A DNA stretch of 64,000 nucleotides from Halegenticoccus soli (GTDB lineage Archaea; Halobacteriota; Halobacteria; Halobacteriales; Haloferacaceae), in NCBI RefSeq assembly GCF_002844195.1, contig NZ_PEND01000003.1, positions 496,001 to 560,000 on the forward strand, given 5' to 3'. This document shows, piece by piece, positions 1-9,155 of the stretch. Position 1 is the stretch's first letter. The number at the start of each line of letters is the position of its first letter. Both the position numbers and the translations under genes were made by a program. Below the pieces are notes generated by a model that saw nothing but the letters and a program-made list of their open reading frames with translations, did not search any database and was not told the DNA's origin.

Positions 1-877
1 CGATGTTGGCCACTGTCTCTTTGACCCGCGTAACGAGATCGGAGGACGTGCTCCCTTCAGTCCCTCCAGGTTGACTGGACGCATCGATGGAGCCCCGATT
101 TCCGAGTGTGTACCGACGCTCGGTCGCCATCACGTCTCCTTGCGCCCCGGGAGCCGGTTGAGGAGAGCCGATGGAGTTGCGTCGCTGAAGGCGCGTTATC
201 TCCCGTTCGGGGGACTCCGATGGTGCAGTAAGACTGAGCACGCTCGTGGCGTGGTCCCTCGGATCGGTTATGGGAACCGCGACGCGGCGAACGTTGCTGT
301 TAGGTGTGTCCGTCGCGTAACCTCGTCGCCTAATGGTCCTGAGCTCTGCTGACAGGCTATGGCTTTCACCCCCCTCCCAGACATCTGGCTCGTTTGAATC
401 CGTAAGTATCTCCTTCACTCGTCTGTGTGGAAGCGACGCCAGGATCGCCCGTCCCGGCGCACTGTGTTTGAGGGAAATTTCGGCGCCAACGTCGCCGTCG
501 GGAGTGAGTTCCTCGCACCGATTCACGCTCATCAGTAGGACCGCGCGCTTCCCGATAGCCACGGTGAGTGTCGCATACGCATCCGTCTCATCGGCGATCG
601 TGGTTACCTCGTCGGACGCGGCACGGTAGATGCGCGACTCGCGTTGTGCCGAGGCCCCGAGCGGAACGAACCCCAGGTCGAGTACGTAGGTAGTCCCGCG
701 TTTCTCGACGTATCCACAGTTTCGAAGCGTTTTGAGGTGGTCGTAGACGCTACTTTTCGGCAGGTTCAGGTAGCGTGCTAGTTCGGTCACTCTGGCCCCA
801 CCAAGCGATTGTAACGCCTCGAGAATAAGGAAGTCCGTCCGAACCGACTTCACTGGATATTCCGTTTCTCTGGCCAT
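1..877 (-). CDS. IclR-family transcriptional regulator, cut by the left window edge
   Basis: The frame is open from the ATG at 877 to the window edge (292 codons), so the C-terminus lies outside. The N-terminal winged helix is clear: a VRTDFLILEAL helix, then VTELARYLNLPKSSVYDHLKTL with the KSSVYDHL recognition helix, then a wing ending in YVEKRG. The effector domain follows, with GRAILASLP and a RRGYATD segment typical of IclR proteins. It is odd that after VLSLTAP, where the last strand should run straight into the final helix, there are about 50 extra residues rich in S, G, P and R before DLVTRVKETVANI, which looks like the usual terminal helix. It probably controls the neighbouring sugar-uptake genes. 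The family call is secure; the effector is unknown. Confidence 0.85.
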   Translation of the reverse strand, partial: MARETEYPVKSVRTDFLILEALQSLGGARVTELARYLNLPKSSVYDHLKTLRNCGYVEKRGTTYVLDLGFVPLGASAQRESRIYRAASDEVTTIADETDAYATLTVAIGKRAVLLMSVNRCEELTPDGDVGAEISLKHSAPGRAILASLPHRRVKEILTDSNEPDVWEGGESHSLSAELRTIRRRGYATDTPNSNVRRVAVPITDPRDHATSVLSLTAPSESPEREITRLQRRNSIGSPQPAPGAQGDVMATERRYTLGNRGSIDASSQPGGTEGSTSSDLVTRVKETVANI

Positions 878-1479
878 GGTTGTGTATTGTCGTCGGATCA
901 CATAATTGTTCGGTAATACCGTACAAATGACGGGACACAGGATCGGCCAGTCGAGATTCAGGCCGACTCAGACTAGCTCACGGAGAATCCTCGACAGTAC
1001 AGCGGTTCCCGTAGGATGGCTGCCGTAGGTCTCGGTTACCCGGAGCGTGCACATGGCGAGATGGCACTCTGTACGGTCTAGCGGCAACAACGCTACCATC
1101 GGTCGCGAGCCATCCTTCAGTGTAGCCGACGCGAATGTCGTTGTCCGGGTCGATGCTGAATTTCCAGATGCTATACAGCAAAGAACTCCAGTCTACGTTG
1201 AGGTTGATGCGTCTCATCATTACTGACCCTCGTCCGGCAGCGTTTAGCTTTAATCGAGGGCACTAAGCTCTCTTCCTCACCGAGCGCCGCAGGCGCGAGT
1301 AGGGAGGGGAGACAGCGCCCGCACAGTTTACTTTCACTGTCTACGGCATCTGTACTCCCCGCGCGGTCGAAGCGTGCAGTACGATGCTCACCACGTCTCC
1401 GACGGTGTTCACGCATGGTTCGAAACGGCGGAGCCGGTTCGTCATCACGAAAGGCGCTCCGCGCCTTCGAACGACGACA
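878..1479. other. Gene-poor stretch after the IclR gene
   Basis: I see no convincing gene. A minus-strand frame at 978-1217 could encode about 79 residues including a WKFSIDPDNDIRVGYTEGWL stretch that reads like real protein, but it has no recognisable family and a clumsy C-terminus. It may be the tail of a lost gene. Confidence 0.4.
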
Positions 1480-1676
1480 AGAAGCGCGCACCGGCGGTTG
1501 TGGCCGAGTGTCTATTTGGGAGGAGTGGGACACTCCGAACCACCCGTAAAGGAAAGTCGCCTGCGGAGTCTGGAACCCCTGTGTCCATGTCGGATGCACG
1601 TGCCGACGCAGAAACAGGAAGCCCTGTCCTTAACAAACGAGGGGCGGGTAGCCTCGAGTGCGGTAGGGAAGGGTAG
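1480..1676 (+). pseudogene. Remnant of the 3' end of an IS200/IS605-type tnpB (IS1341-like)
   Basis: Only the last 60 or so codons resemble anything: a frame ending in AETGSPVLNKRGAGSLECGREG then stop, which is like the variable C-termini of haloarchaeal TnpB proteins, in DNA that resembles the conserved right end of these elements. No RuvC-like or zinc-finger part is present upstream and no intact element is visible, so this would be an insertion-sequence scar. The call rests on remembered family C-termini and is moderate at best. Confidence 0.4.
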
Positions 1677-2211
1677 TTCACTACTTTCACCTCCGGTTCA
1701 TTCGGCGTCCGTACAATCGCCAGTGTCCGGCAGAACCGAACAGTCGGCGGACGAACTGCTCCGTCCATCACATTCATACTGTTGTAACGCCCACGTGAGA
1801 ATCACATTCACAAGGGACGATTGCACACGTCTCTATTTTCCCTCTGGGGGTGAAATGGATCTGAGCGCCTGGATCAGGTATGTGTAATCGTTTGTTCGGT
1901 CATGGCGGACAAAATCCCAGTCGAGGGTCTTACAGGACCGACCGTCGGGTGGACACGTTCTGTGCTGGGAGAAATCGGCTATCCTGATGTACGAGGTGAG
2001 CCGATAGCCGTCGCTCGTATTCTAGCGCATCCGGCCAAATACCCCTGCACGATCCGAGCGCTGGTTTGCATCGCCGTGCATGCAATGGGGGTGGATGTTC
2101 CTCCCGACGAAGTGAACAGGAGCCTGCGTCACTCGTCGAACGACCGGTGGGAGCAGAGCAGCCGTCAAAAACGTAGCCCACCGAGGACATCAGTTCTGGT
2201 AATGAATTAAA
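1677..2211. other. Gene-poor stretch before the ABC operon
   Basis: A 102-codon plus frame at 1902-2210 has no recognisable motif and ends just before the convergent permease gene. I see nothing else here. Confidence 0.4.
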
Positions 2212-3072
2212 TCAGGTCACCCCCTGCATCTCCACGGCGGAGATGAGCTTGTCTTGGACAGCGAGGAACACCAGGAAGAGCGGTACTGACGCGATCATGG
2301 CCGAGGCCATGACCAGTGCTGGCTGATACGTGTAGGTGTTTCGGACGGTGACGATACCGATCGGGAGCGTGTATGCCTTTTCTTGCTGTAGAACGATCAA
2401 CGGCCAGAGGAACTGGTTCCAACTCCAGACAAAGATGAACAGGCCGAGAGCCGTAAGTACGGACTTCGATAGAGGCAAGATGATCTGAAGGTAAATCCGG
2501 AACGTGGAGAATCCGTCTAGCTGAGCCGCTTCCTGTAACTCGTACGGGATTTCCTTGAAGAACTGAACAAGCAGGAAGACGCCGATTGGCCCCGCTGCGA
2601 ATGGGAGGACCACCGCGAGATAGTTGTTTATGAGCCCCAGATCGGAGATGAGTGTAAACAGCGGGATGATGTTCACGAATCCAGGGACCATGAAGCTCGC
2701 GATGATGATTCCGAGAATGTAACGTTGCCCTGGCCAGTCCAGTCGCGTGATCGCGAAGGCGATCATCGAATCCACGACCAGCACGAGCACCGTGGTCGAT
2801 AACGCGATGATGAGCGTGTTGATCAACCACTGAACGATGAAGGTCTCCGTGAGCAGCCGGATATACCACTCGAAGGTGATGGTGTGCGGGATCCAGCTCG
2901 GATTCGGCGAGAGTGCTTCTTGCGACGTCTTGAGTGATGACGAGATCATCCACGCGTAGGGGATTAGGAACAGGAACGCTGTCCCATACATGACGGCGTG
3001 GATGGTGATGCTCCGTATCGTTTCCTCGGTCAAGGCGGTGACTCCATAGCTGGACTCGGTTTTTTCACTCAT
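2212..3072 (-). CDS. Carbohydrate ABC transporter permease, MalG/UgpE type
   Basis: This is an inner permease subunit of a CUT1-type sugar importer of about 286 residues. The start at 3072 (MSEKTESS) is chosen over the in-frame upstream ATG because it begins just inside the end of the preceding permease (8-base overlap, translational coupling). Six hydrophobic helices are visible. The EAAxxDG loop that docks on the ATPase reads EAAQLDGFSTFRIYLQIILP, and the C-terminus ends in KLISAVEMQGVT like other MalG proteins. Gene order is binding protein, MalF-type, MalG-type on the minus strand; the ATPase gene is 5 kb away. The substrate is not readable from the permease; the adjacent GH51 gene suggests arabinose-containing oligosaccharides. 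Confidence 0.93.
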   Translation of the reverse strand: MSEKTESSYGVTALTEETIRSITIHAVMYGTAFLFLIPYAWMISSSLKTSQEALSPNPSWIPHTITFEWYIRLLTETFIVQWLINTLIIALSTTVLVLVVDSMIAFAITRLDWPGQRYILGIIIASFMVPGFVNIIPLFTLISDLGLINNYLAVVLPFAAGPIGVFLLVQFFKEIPYELQEAAQLDGFSTFRIYLQIILPLSKSVLTALGLFIFVWSWNQFLWPLIVLQQEKAYTLPIGIVTVRNTYTYQPALVMASAMIASVPLFLVFLAVQDKLISAVEMQGVT

Positions 3073-3985
3073 TATTCCCTCTGAACAGGTAGTAGTTCGC
3101 GAACGACACCACAACGAGTATCCCTGTTAGGACGTACCCGAGGGCGGCAGCGTATCCGAAATTCCGCTGATTGAAAGCCACGTTGTACAGGTACATCACA
3201 AGGGTTTCTGTTTCCTTACCGGGTCCGCCGTGGGTCATGATGTACGGCTGGCCGAAGATCTGAAACGACCAGACGAGATTGATAATAACGACGAAGAAGA
3301 TTGCGTGGCGCATCTGGGGGAGCGTGATATCACGGAACGCTCGCCACGACCCCGCCCCGTCAAGCTTCGCTGCCTCGTAAAGATATTCCGGCACACTCTG
3401 TCGAGCGGAAAGTAGGATAACGAAGCTGAATCCAGAGATCCACCACATCGTCATAAATGCGATCGCTGGCATCGCCCAGGTGTACGACTGAAGCCACGCC
3501 GGCGGATTGATTCCGGTGAGGGAGAGGTAGGAGTTGATCGGTCCGTACCCTGTCGCGTACAGTTCGATCCAGATGAGTGCCGCCACGGAGACGGTCAGGA
3601 TGTAGGGGCTGAAGAAGACCGCTCTGAGCACTCCCCGTCCCTTGATATCGCGATTTACACCGAGTGCGAGACCGAGGCTGAAGATGACGATCATCGGAAC
3701 AGTGAGGACAACGAAATACAACGTGTTGCCCAACGAGTTCCAGAAGGCCCCGTCGGACATCATCCTCGCGTAGTTCTGGACTCCGATGAACTCCGACTCT
3801 GACGGGAAGAACGGGTTCCACTCGAACAGACTCATGTACCCGCCTTTCAGAAGTGGGTACAGTAAGAAGAGTGAAAAAGTCGCGAGATACGGGAGTGAGA
3901 ACAGGATCCCCTCTATCAGCTCTTTATTCGACCGTTGCTCCAAAAATCCGCCTTTGAGTGACGAAAGTTGGTCCTTTGTAGACAT
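3065..3985 (-). CDS. Carbohydrate ABC transporter permease, MalF/UgpA type
   Basis: This 306-residue membrane protein is the partner of the downstream MalG-type subunit. It has a short cytoplasmic N-terminus, about six transmembrane helices (first at LPYLATFSLFLLYPLLKGGY), and the EAAxxDG coupling loop as EAAKLDGAGSWRAFRDITLP. It starts 24 bases after the binding-protein gene ends and overlaps the next gene by 8 bases, so the three form one transcript. The subtype follows from gene order and from the FGQPYIMTHGGPG region typical of MalF/UgpA. Confidence 0.93.
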   Translation of the reverse strand: MSTKDQLSSLKGGFLEQRSNKELIEGILFSLPYLATFSLFLLYPLLKGGYMSLFEWNPFFPSESEFIGVQNYARMMSDGAFWNSLGNTLYFVVLTVPMIVIFSLGLALGVNRDIKGRGVLRAVFFSPYILTVSVAALIWIELYATGYGPINSYLSLTGINPPAWLQSYTWAMPAIAFMTMWWISGFSFVILLSARQSVPEYLYEAAKLDGAGSWRAFRDITLPQMRHAIFFVVIINLVWSFQIFGQPYIMTHGGPGKETETLVMYLYNVAFNQRNFGYAAALGYVLTGILVVVSFANYYLFRGNNE

Positions 3986-4009
3986 TGTGGATTGTCGTTG
4001 GACGTCAGT

Positions 4010-5356
4010 TCAGAGGTTCGAATTCCACGTCTGCACTCCGTTGCTGACCGCCTCTTTCGGGGAGACGTTGTGCGCGTACGCGTCCAACAGCCAGGTCCAG
4101 TTCGTCTGGTCGTAGATGTCGAAGTTTTCCAGCTGCGGGTAGTACGCGAGCTGACCGTTCTGGGCCATTTCCATGAAATCCTTGAGTGTCACGTCCCAGA
4201 TCTCAGCATTCCGAAGATCGTCACTTTCGAGCGTCGGGATATACGCGGGGAGATGACCGGCCTCTGCACCCCATTCCGGGTTGTTCTGTGTGAGCCACTC
4301 GGCAACTTTTACTGTCGTCTTGATGCGTTCATCGCTCATCTTCGGGTCGGGAAGGATGAGCGTATGACTGTCCGCGGCCGTTCGCAACTGGGTCGCATTC
4401 GGGGTGACGTAGGGCTTCATCATGTTCCAGTTGAAGTCGACATCGCGGAGTCGATTCACTGTCCACGTCCCGTGGACCATGAATCCGATATTGCCTGCTA
4501 AGAATTCGCGATTGACCCGGTCTTCAGAGGTGTCGGGGATGTCCCACTTTCGTTCTCCCGAGACGCTAGCGTAGTATTCGGCAGCTTCGAGCCCCGGCCC
4601 CTGGTCGAACACCGCTTTCGGCCCGTCGCCACCGGTCTCAACGAGTTTGCCACCGAGGGAGGCGATGGATGTGAGGTACTGACGATGCTCGACGCCCGTG
4701 TTCGGACTGGGACCGAACGGCGTGTAATCGGTCTCGTCGCGAATCTTGTTGCACGCCTCCTCAAACTGGGAAAAGTCGTCGAATGGGGTGTTGGTAACCC
4801 CGGCCTCCTTCAGGATATCTTCATTATAGTACAGGCCGACGGGGTGGGAGTCCATCGGGACTGCACGTATTTCGTCGTCGATCGTACACGCGTCAAGGAT
4901 CTGCTTGACGTAGTTCGTGTTGGACATCAGGTCGCCGATAGGGACTACTAGATCACTGAACCGACGTAGATACGCCCCGTGGCAAATCGCCAGGTTCGGC
5001 GCCTCGTTGGACGTCATCGCGGTAAACAATCTGTTGTAGTATTCATCCCATGGAACCCGCTGTCGAGAGATCGTGACGTCCCCGAGTGGTTGTTCGTCGT
5101 TGAACCGCTTGATCAGCTTCACCATGATCTCGCCGTCACCGCCGGTGAGTAGGGTCCAGTAGCTGATTTCCATCCCACCGCCGCTCTTCCCGGCCTTGGA
5201 TCCGCCGTCTCCACCCGTACACCCGGCAAGTCCAGCTATTCCGGCTGCGCCGACACCCCGCAGGAATCGACGTCTGCTGGAACTGCTTATTAGGGCGGAT
5301 CGGTCCTTCACTGCGGCCGCTTTTGCTGAACTGCTAGGCGTGCTACTCTGCGACAT
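4010..5356 (-). CDS. ABC transporter extracellular sugar-binding lipoprotein, Tat-exported
   Basis: This is a family 1 solute-binding protein of 448 residues. The N-terminus carries a twin-arginine signal (SSSRRRFLRGVGAAGIAG) followed by a LAGC lipobox, so the folded protein is exported by Tat and anchored by a lipid on cysteine, as usual in haloarchaea. The mature part begins EISYWTLLTGGDG and contains the family's YYNEDIL segment. The start at 5356 is preferred over an in-frame ATG at 5398 because a TATA-like element lies 25-32 bases upstream of it. It is the first gene of the importer operon and is divergent from the GH51 gene, sharing a 126-base intergenic region that probably holds the operator for both. 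Confidence 0.92.
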   Translation of the reverse strand: MSQSSTPSSSAKAAAVKDRSALISSSSRRRFLRGVGAAGIAGLAGCTGGDGGSKAGKSGGGMEISYWTLLTGGDGEIMVKLIKRFNDEQPLGDVTISRQRVPWDEYYNRLFTAMTSNEAPNLAICHGAYLRRFSDLVVPIGDLMSNTNYVKQILDACTIDDEIRAVPMDSHPVGLYYNEDILKEAGVTNTPFDDFSQFEEACNKIRDETDYTPFGPSPNTGVEHRQYLTSIASLGGKLVETGGDGPKAVFDQGPGLEAAEYYASVSGERKWDIPDTSEDRVNREFLAGNIGFMVHGTWTVNRLRDVDFNWNMMKPYVTPNATQLRTAADSHTLILPDPKMSDERIKTTVKVAEWLTQNNPEWGAEAGHLPAYIPTLESDDLRNAEIWDVTLKDFMEMAQNGQLAYYPQLENFDIYDQTNWTWLLDAYAHNVSPKEAVSNGVQTWNSNL

Positions 5357-5380
5357 CCGCTGACAATTATGATTTATAGT

Positions 5381-5388
5381 TATTAAAC
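5381..5388 (-). promoter_or_regulatory. TATA box of the first sugar ABC operon
   Basis: On the minus strand GTTTAATA is centred about 28 bases before the ATG at 5356, the spacing of a leaderless archaeal transcript. Confidence 0.6.
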
Positions 5389-5433
5389 TTTTTGTCATTT
5401 ATGTGACGGAATCGACGCTAGGAAGACTCTAGA

Positions 5434-5441
5434 TTTATATA
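5434..5441 (+). promoter_or_regulatory. TATA box of the GH51 gene
   Basis: TTTATATA lies 42 bases before the ATG at 5483, implying a leader of roughly 15-20 bases. It faces away from the ABC promoter 50 bases to the left. Confidence 0.6.
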
Positions 5442-5482
5442 CCAGATGTCTCATTAGTAAGATTGCCCACGAGCAATACCAC

Positions 5483-7006
5483 ATGACAGACAACGTATTC
5501 ATTCGGCCGCACGACGAGATCGACCGCATCGCCCCCGAAATCTACGGCCACTTTGCCGAGCACCTCGGTCGCTGTATCTACGGTGGGATCTGGGTCGGTG
5601 AGGACGATCCTTTGTCAACCACTGACGGCGTCCGCGAGGACACCGTCGAATTGTTGCGTGACCTCGAAATTCCGGTCCTTCGCTGGTCGGGTGGCTGTTT
5701 CGCCGACGATTACCACTGGGAAGACGGCATCGGCCCCCGCGAGGAGCGTCCGCGCCGCCGCAACCTCTGGTGGACACAGGGTCGCGAGAACGTCCCCGAG
5801 GAGTCGAACCAGTTCGGAACCGACGAATTCCTCCAATTCTGCCGCCTCGTCGATACCGAACCGTACCTGGCACTCAACGTCGGATCGGGATCACCGACCG
5901 AGGCGGTCGACTGGGTCGAGTACTGCAACTACGACGGCGACACTGAGTACGCGAACAGGCGACGCCAGAACGGCCAGGAAGAGCCGTACGACGTGACCTA
6001 CTGGGGCGTCGGCAACGAGAACTGGGGCTGTGGCGGCCGCTACGACCCCGAGACTTACGGCGAAGAGTTCCGCCGGTATGCGAACTACCTCCAGGGGTAC
6101 GACCGGATCATGGGCGACGGCTCGCTCGAACTCATCGGCTGTGGGCACATCACGGACGACTGGAACCGCAAGTTCATGGAAAGCGTCGGCGGGACCTCGA
6201 GGACGAGCGAGGACTCTGCGTACCACCTGTTGGACCACCTCTCCATCCACCGGTACTACGACTGCGGGGACAGCACGGATTTCACGGACGAACAGTATTA
6301 CAAGCTGTTCGCCCGGTCGCTGGCGGTGGCAGACGATGTAGACAAAGCGGCGAAGGTGCTGGACACGTACGCGCCGGGGACGGATATCGGGGTGATCGTC
6401 GACGAGTGGGGTGTCTGGCACTGGCACGCCAACGCGAAACGCGCCGCCGGTCTGGAACAGGAGAACACGGTTCGAGACGCGTTGACAGCGGCGGGTGTTC
6501 TCGATGCGTTCAATGCTCGCGCGGACGTGCTGACAATGGCCAACCTCGCACAGACGGTGAACGTGTTGCAGTGCATCATCCAGACCGACGAAGCGTCCGC
6601 TTGGGCGACGCCCACCTACCAGGTGTTCGATCTCTACAAGCCGCACATGGGTTCGACCGCGTTCCGAACGGTCGTCGATACCGAGATCATGGATCTTGAC
6701 GGGGAGGACCACGACGTGCCGCTCGTCAGCGCGTCGGCTTCCCAGAGCGACAACGGGCTTTTCGTGACACTGAGCAACCGGGACCTAGACGGACGACAGG
6801 TCGCCGTCGACACCGGTTTCGGAACGCACTTTAGCGACGTCAGCGCTAAGATCCTCTTCGCCGATCAGAACCCACGGGAGTACTCGACCAGCGAGAACGC
6901 GGACGAGTTCACGGCGGGTACCATCGATGCGGACGTCAACTCGAACGGTGAAATTGTGGTTGACATTCCCGGTAGTTCCGTGGTCAGCCTGGCCGCACGA
7001 CCGTAA
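5483..7006 (+). CDS. Alpha-L-arabinofuranosidase, glycoside hydrolase family 51
   Basis: This 507-residue retaining glycosidase would release L-arabinofuranose from oligosaccharides. The (beta/alpha)8 barrel starts with IYGHFAEHLGRCIYGGIW. The acid/base is Glu179 in WGVGNENWGCGG, and the nucleophile is Glu308 in VIVDEWGVWHWH; RWSGGCFADDYHWEDGIG near 68-84 is the conserved family segment. The C-terminal 100 residues form the usual beta sandwich. There is no signal peptide, so it works in the cytoplasm on sugars brought in by the divergently encoded ABC importer. Length and motifs are complete, and it should be active. GH51 also includes enzymes with endoglucanase or xylosidase activity, so exact specificity is inferred. 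Confidence 0.93.
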   Translation: MTDNVFIRPHDEIDRIAPEIYGHFAEHLGRCIYGGIWVGEDDPLSTTDGVREDTVELLRDLEIPVLRWSGGCFADDYHWEDGIGPREERPRRRNLWWTQGRENVPEESNQFGTDEFLQFCRLVDTEPYLALNVGSGSPTEAVDWVEYCNYDGDTEYANRRRQNGQEEPYDVTYWGVGNENWGCGGRYDPETYGEEFRRYANYLQGYDRIMGDGSLELIGCGHITDDWNRKFMESVGGTSRTSEDSAYHLLDHLSIHRYYDCGDSTDFTDEQYYKLFARSLAVADDVDKAAKVLDTYAPGTDIGVIVDEWGVWHWHANAKRAAGLEQENTVRDALTAAGVLDAFNARADVLTMANLAQTVNVLQCIIQTDEASAWATPTYQVFDLYKPHMGSTAFRTVVDTEIMDLDGEDHDVPLVSASASQSDNGLFVTLSNRDLDGRQVAVDTGFGTHFSDVSAKILFADQNPREYSTSENADEFTAGTIDADVNSNGEIVVDIPGSSVVSLAARP

Positions 7007-7163
7007 TCGGCTAGACCGACTGGACCTGCTAGCCTTCGTTTTTTGTTGTCGACGGGGTTCACTGTCGCAGTTCGAATGTAGGTTGGGGTTCGCGTCGCGA
7101 GAGTGATTCGTGTACATCGCTGGGAGAGAAAGGGTAATCTAATAACTGATCCAACCGCTGCAT

Positions 7164-7772
7164 ATGTTCATGAGGGATGCTGACACGCGAATGGTATTCA
7201 ATTCGTTCGTCGAAGCGATCCGGTTTTTTTACGCAAACGGTCCGAGACTCGTCGTCGTAAGCTTACTTTGGTTTCTCTGTTCACTCCCCATCGTCACCAG
7301 TGGGCCCGCGACGCTCGGAGCATATGCCGCGATTGCATCGCTTCGCGAGGGTCACCACATCGACCGCGAACACGTCGTTCGCACGGTGAAACGACACGCC
7401 ATATCGTCGGCATTACTGCAAGGCGTCCCGCTCGTCTTTGGCGGAGTTGCGGTGCTCTACGCTCGGCAGTACCTCGCGACGCGTTCTACGCTTGCATTCC
7501 TGCTCGGTGTTGCGGCCGTCTATGCCGCCGCGTACACCGCGCTGCTGCTTGTCCCGACGTTCGCCGGGCTCGCCACGGGTGACGCACTGGAGCCCGCGCT
7601 CCGGACTGCCGTGAGGTGGACTGCTCGAAACGGTGCCGCAGCACTGTCGATGGGAATGGCGACCCTTCTGCTGTTCGTGATCACCGCCCTGTTGACGATC
7701 GGGTTCGTCGTTTTGTTTGCCGGAATCGCGTTCTCGTTTCACCTCGAAACGGTGCTCGACCCGCCCGGGTAG
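7164..7772 (+). CDS. YesL-like DUF624 membrane protein
   Basis: This 202-residue integral membrane protein has about five hydrophobic helices. The N-terminal segment (FVEAIRFFYANGPRLVVVSLLWFLCSLPIVTSGPATLGAYAAIASLREG) matches the DUF624 pattern, in which a helix ending in LPIVTxGPAT is followed by an amphipathic stretch. Such proteins are encoded beside sugar ABC importers and glycosidases in both bacteria and haloarchaea; their biochemical role is not known. An alternative ATG exists two codons downstream at 7170. Confidence 0.75.
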   Translation: MFMRDADTRMVFNSFVEAIRFFYANGPRLVVVSLLWFLCSLPIVTSGPATLGAYAAIASLREGHHIDREHVVRTVKRHAISSALLQGVPLVFGGVAVLYARQYLATRSTLAFLLGVAAVYAAAYTALLLVPTFAGLATGDALEPALRTAVRWTARNGAAALSMGMATLLLFVITALLTIGFVVLFAGIAFSFHLETVLDPPG

Positions 7773-7826
7773 GGCGTACGAGAATCCCGGTTGTGGTTGA
7801 TTAGCATGGAACGAAGAGTCAGAACG

Positions 7827-8966
7827 TCAGGTCCGCTGTGCAGTGGCTCCCGCCGGCCCTAGTTGCGTGGAACCGGTGTCCGTCATCACGTTGTCTTCAG
7901 TCGTCTGATCGAAGATGTGCATTTTCGTCTCCTCGAACGTGACGACAATTTCGTCGCCCTCTTCGAAGCCGTAGTCCCCCATGGCCCGCATCGTGAACTC
8001 GATCCCATTCGAATTCAGATAGAAGTAGTTGTCGTCACCGACGGGTTCGTGAACGTCGAGCTGCGCGGTAACCGTGTTCACGGAGCTCCTGTCAGCGAAC
8101 ATCATGTGCTCGGGACGGATACCCAAAACGAGTTCATCACTCGTACTGCGTTCGCGGATTCGCTCCGCTGTCTGGGAGCCGACCTCGTAGGTGAAGGCCT
8201 CGCTCTTCAACGTCGTCCCGCTCAGCGTGACATCGAAGAAGTTCATCGAGGGAGAGCCGATGAAATCCGCGACGAACCTGTTAGCCGGTTTGTTGAACAC
8301 TTCGGCGGGGGTTCCGACTTGCTGTAGATTCCCGCCCTCAAGGATTACGACCCGGTCACTCATTGTGAGCGCCTCCTCCTGGTCGTGCGTCACGTAGATT
8401 GTGGTCGTCCCGAGATCGTCCTGAATACGCTGCAGTTCGGTGCGCATGTGGGCACGCAACTTCGCGTCGAGGTTCGACAACGGCTCGTCCATGAGGAACA
8501 CCTCGGGTTCGCGGACGATGGCGCGGCCAGTTGCAACGCGCTGTTGTTGCCCGCCGGAGAGCGCCCCAGGCTTCTTGTCGAGTTGATCTTCGATCCCCAT
8601 CATGGTGGCGACCTCCTCGACACGCTCGTTGATCTCGCCCTTGGGGAGGTTGGAGGTCAGTTTCAATCCATACGACATGTTCTTTCGAACAGTCATGTGT
8701 GGATAAAGTGCGTAGTTCTGGAACACCATCGCGACGTCCCGGTCCTGCGCCGGGACGTTGTTCACCACCCTGTCGCCGATGGATATTTCACCGCCCGAGA
8801 TCTCCTCGAGACCGGCGAGCATCCGAAGCAGGGTGGATTTGCCCGACCCCGACGGGCCAACGATCGTGACGAATTCTCCGTCCTCGATTTCCAGGCTGAA
8901 ATCGTCGACTGCGACGATGTCGTCGTTATAGACCTTCTTGACGTTACTGAAGCGGACCTGACTCAT
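7827..8966 (-). CDS. Sugar ABC transporter ATPase, MalK/UgpC/MsmX type
   Basis: This is the cytoplasmic energising subunit of a CUT1 importer, 379 residues from the ATG at 8966 (MSQVRFSNVKKVY). The N-terminal ATPase domain has Walker A GPSGSGKST near residue 38, Q-loop VFQNYALYPHMT, signature LSGGQQQRVA, Walker B VFLMDEPLSNLDAKLR and switch His in YVTHDQEEA. The C-terminal 130 residues are the OB-type regulatory domain, with LGIRPEHM. It is likely to serve the importer encoded at 2212-5356, which lacks its own ATPase, although MsmX-type subunits are often shared. It lies convergent to the DUF624 gene. Confidence 0.93.
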   Translation of the reverse strand: MSQVRFSNVKKVYNDDIVAVDDFSLEIEDGEFVTIVGPSGSGKSTLLRMLAGLEEISGGEISIGDRVVNNVPAQDRDVAMVFQNYALYPHMTVRKNMSYGLKLTSNLPKGEINERVEEVATMMGIEDQLDKKPGALSGGQQQRVATGRAIVREPEVFLMDEPLSNLDAKLRAHMRTELQRIQDDLGTTTIYVTHDQEEALTMSDRVVILEGGNLQQVGTPAEVFNKPANRFVADFIGSPSMNFFDVTLSGTTLKSEAFTYEVGSQTAERIRERSTSDELVLGIRPEHMMFADRSSVNTVTAQLDVHEPVGDDNYFYLNSNGIEFTMRAMGDYGFEEGDEIVVTFEETKMHIFDQTTEDNVMTDTGSTQLGPAGATAQRT

Positions 8967-9155
8967 ACGTCCTCTAGCACCTAGTGTGCGGTGTTCCACA
9001 TAACTGTTTTCCCGCCTGTCAGCGCACGACTTCAGTCATGAGCCATCAGTGACAGAATCCGAGGAACTGGCCAGCTTCACCCGTCAGTCATACATAGGCA
9101 TCGCCCAGGTCGTGACCCCATGGCTATATGTGCGGGGTACAAGTATCGGACGACC

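Noticed and set aside
5891-6712. Long minus-strand frame opposite GH51
   Set aside because: It is an antisense shadow of a clearly coding gene and has no recognisable domain.
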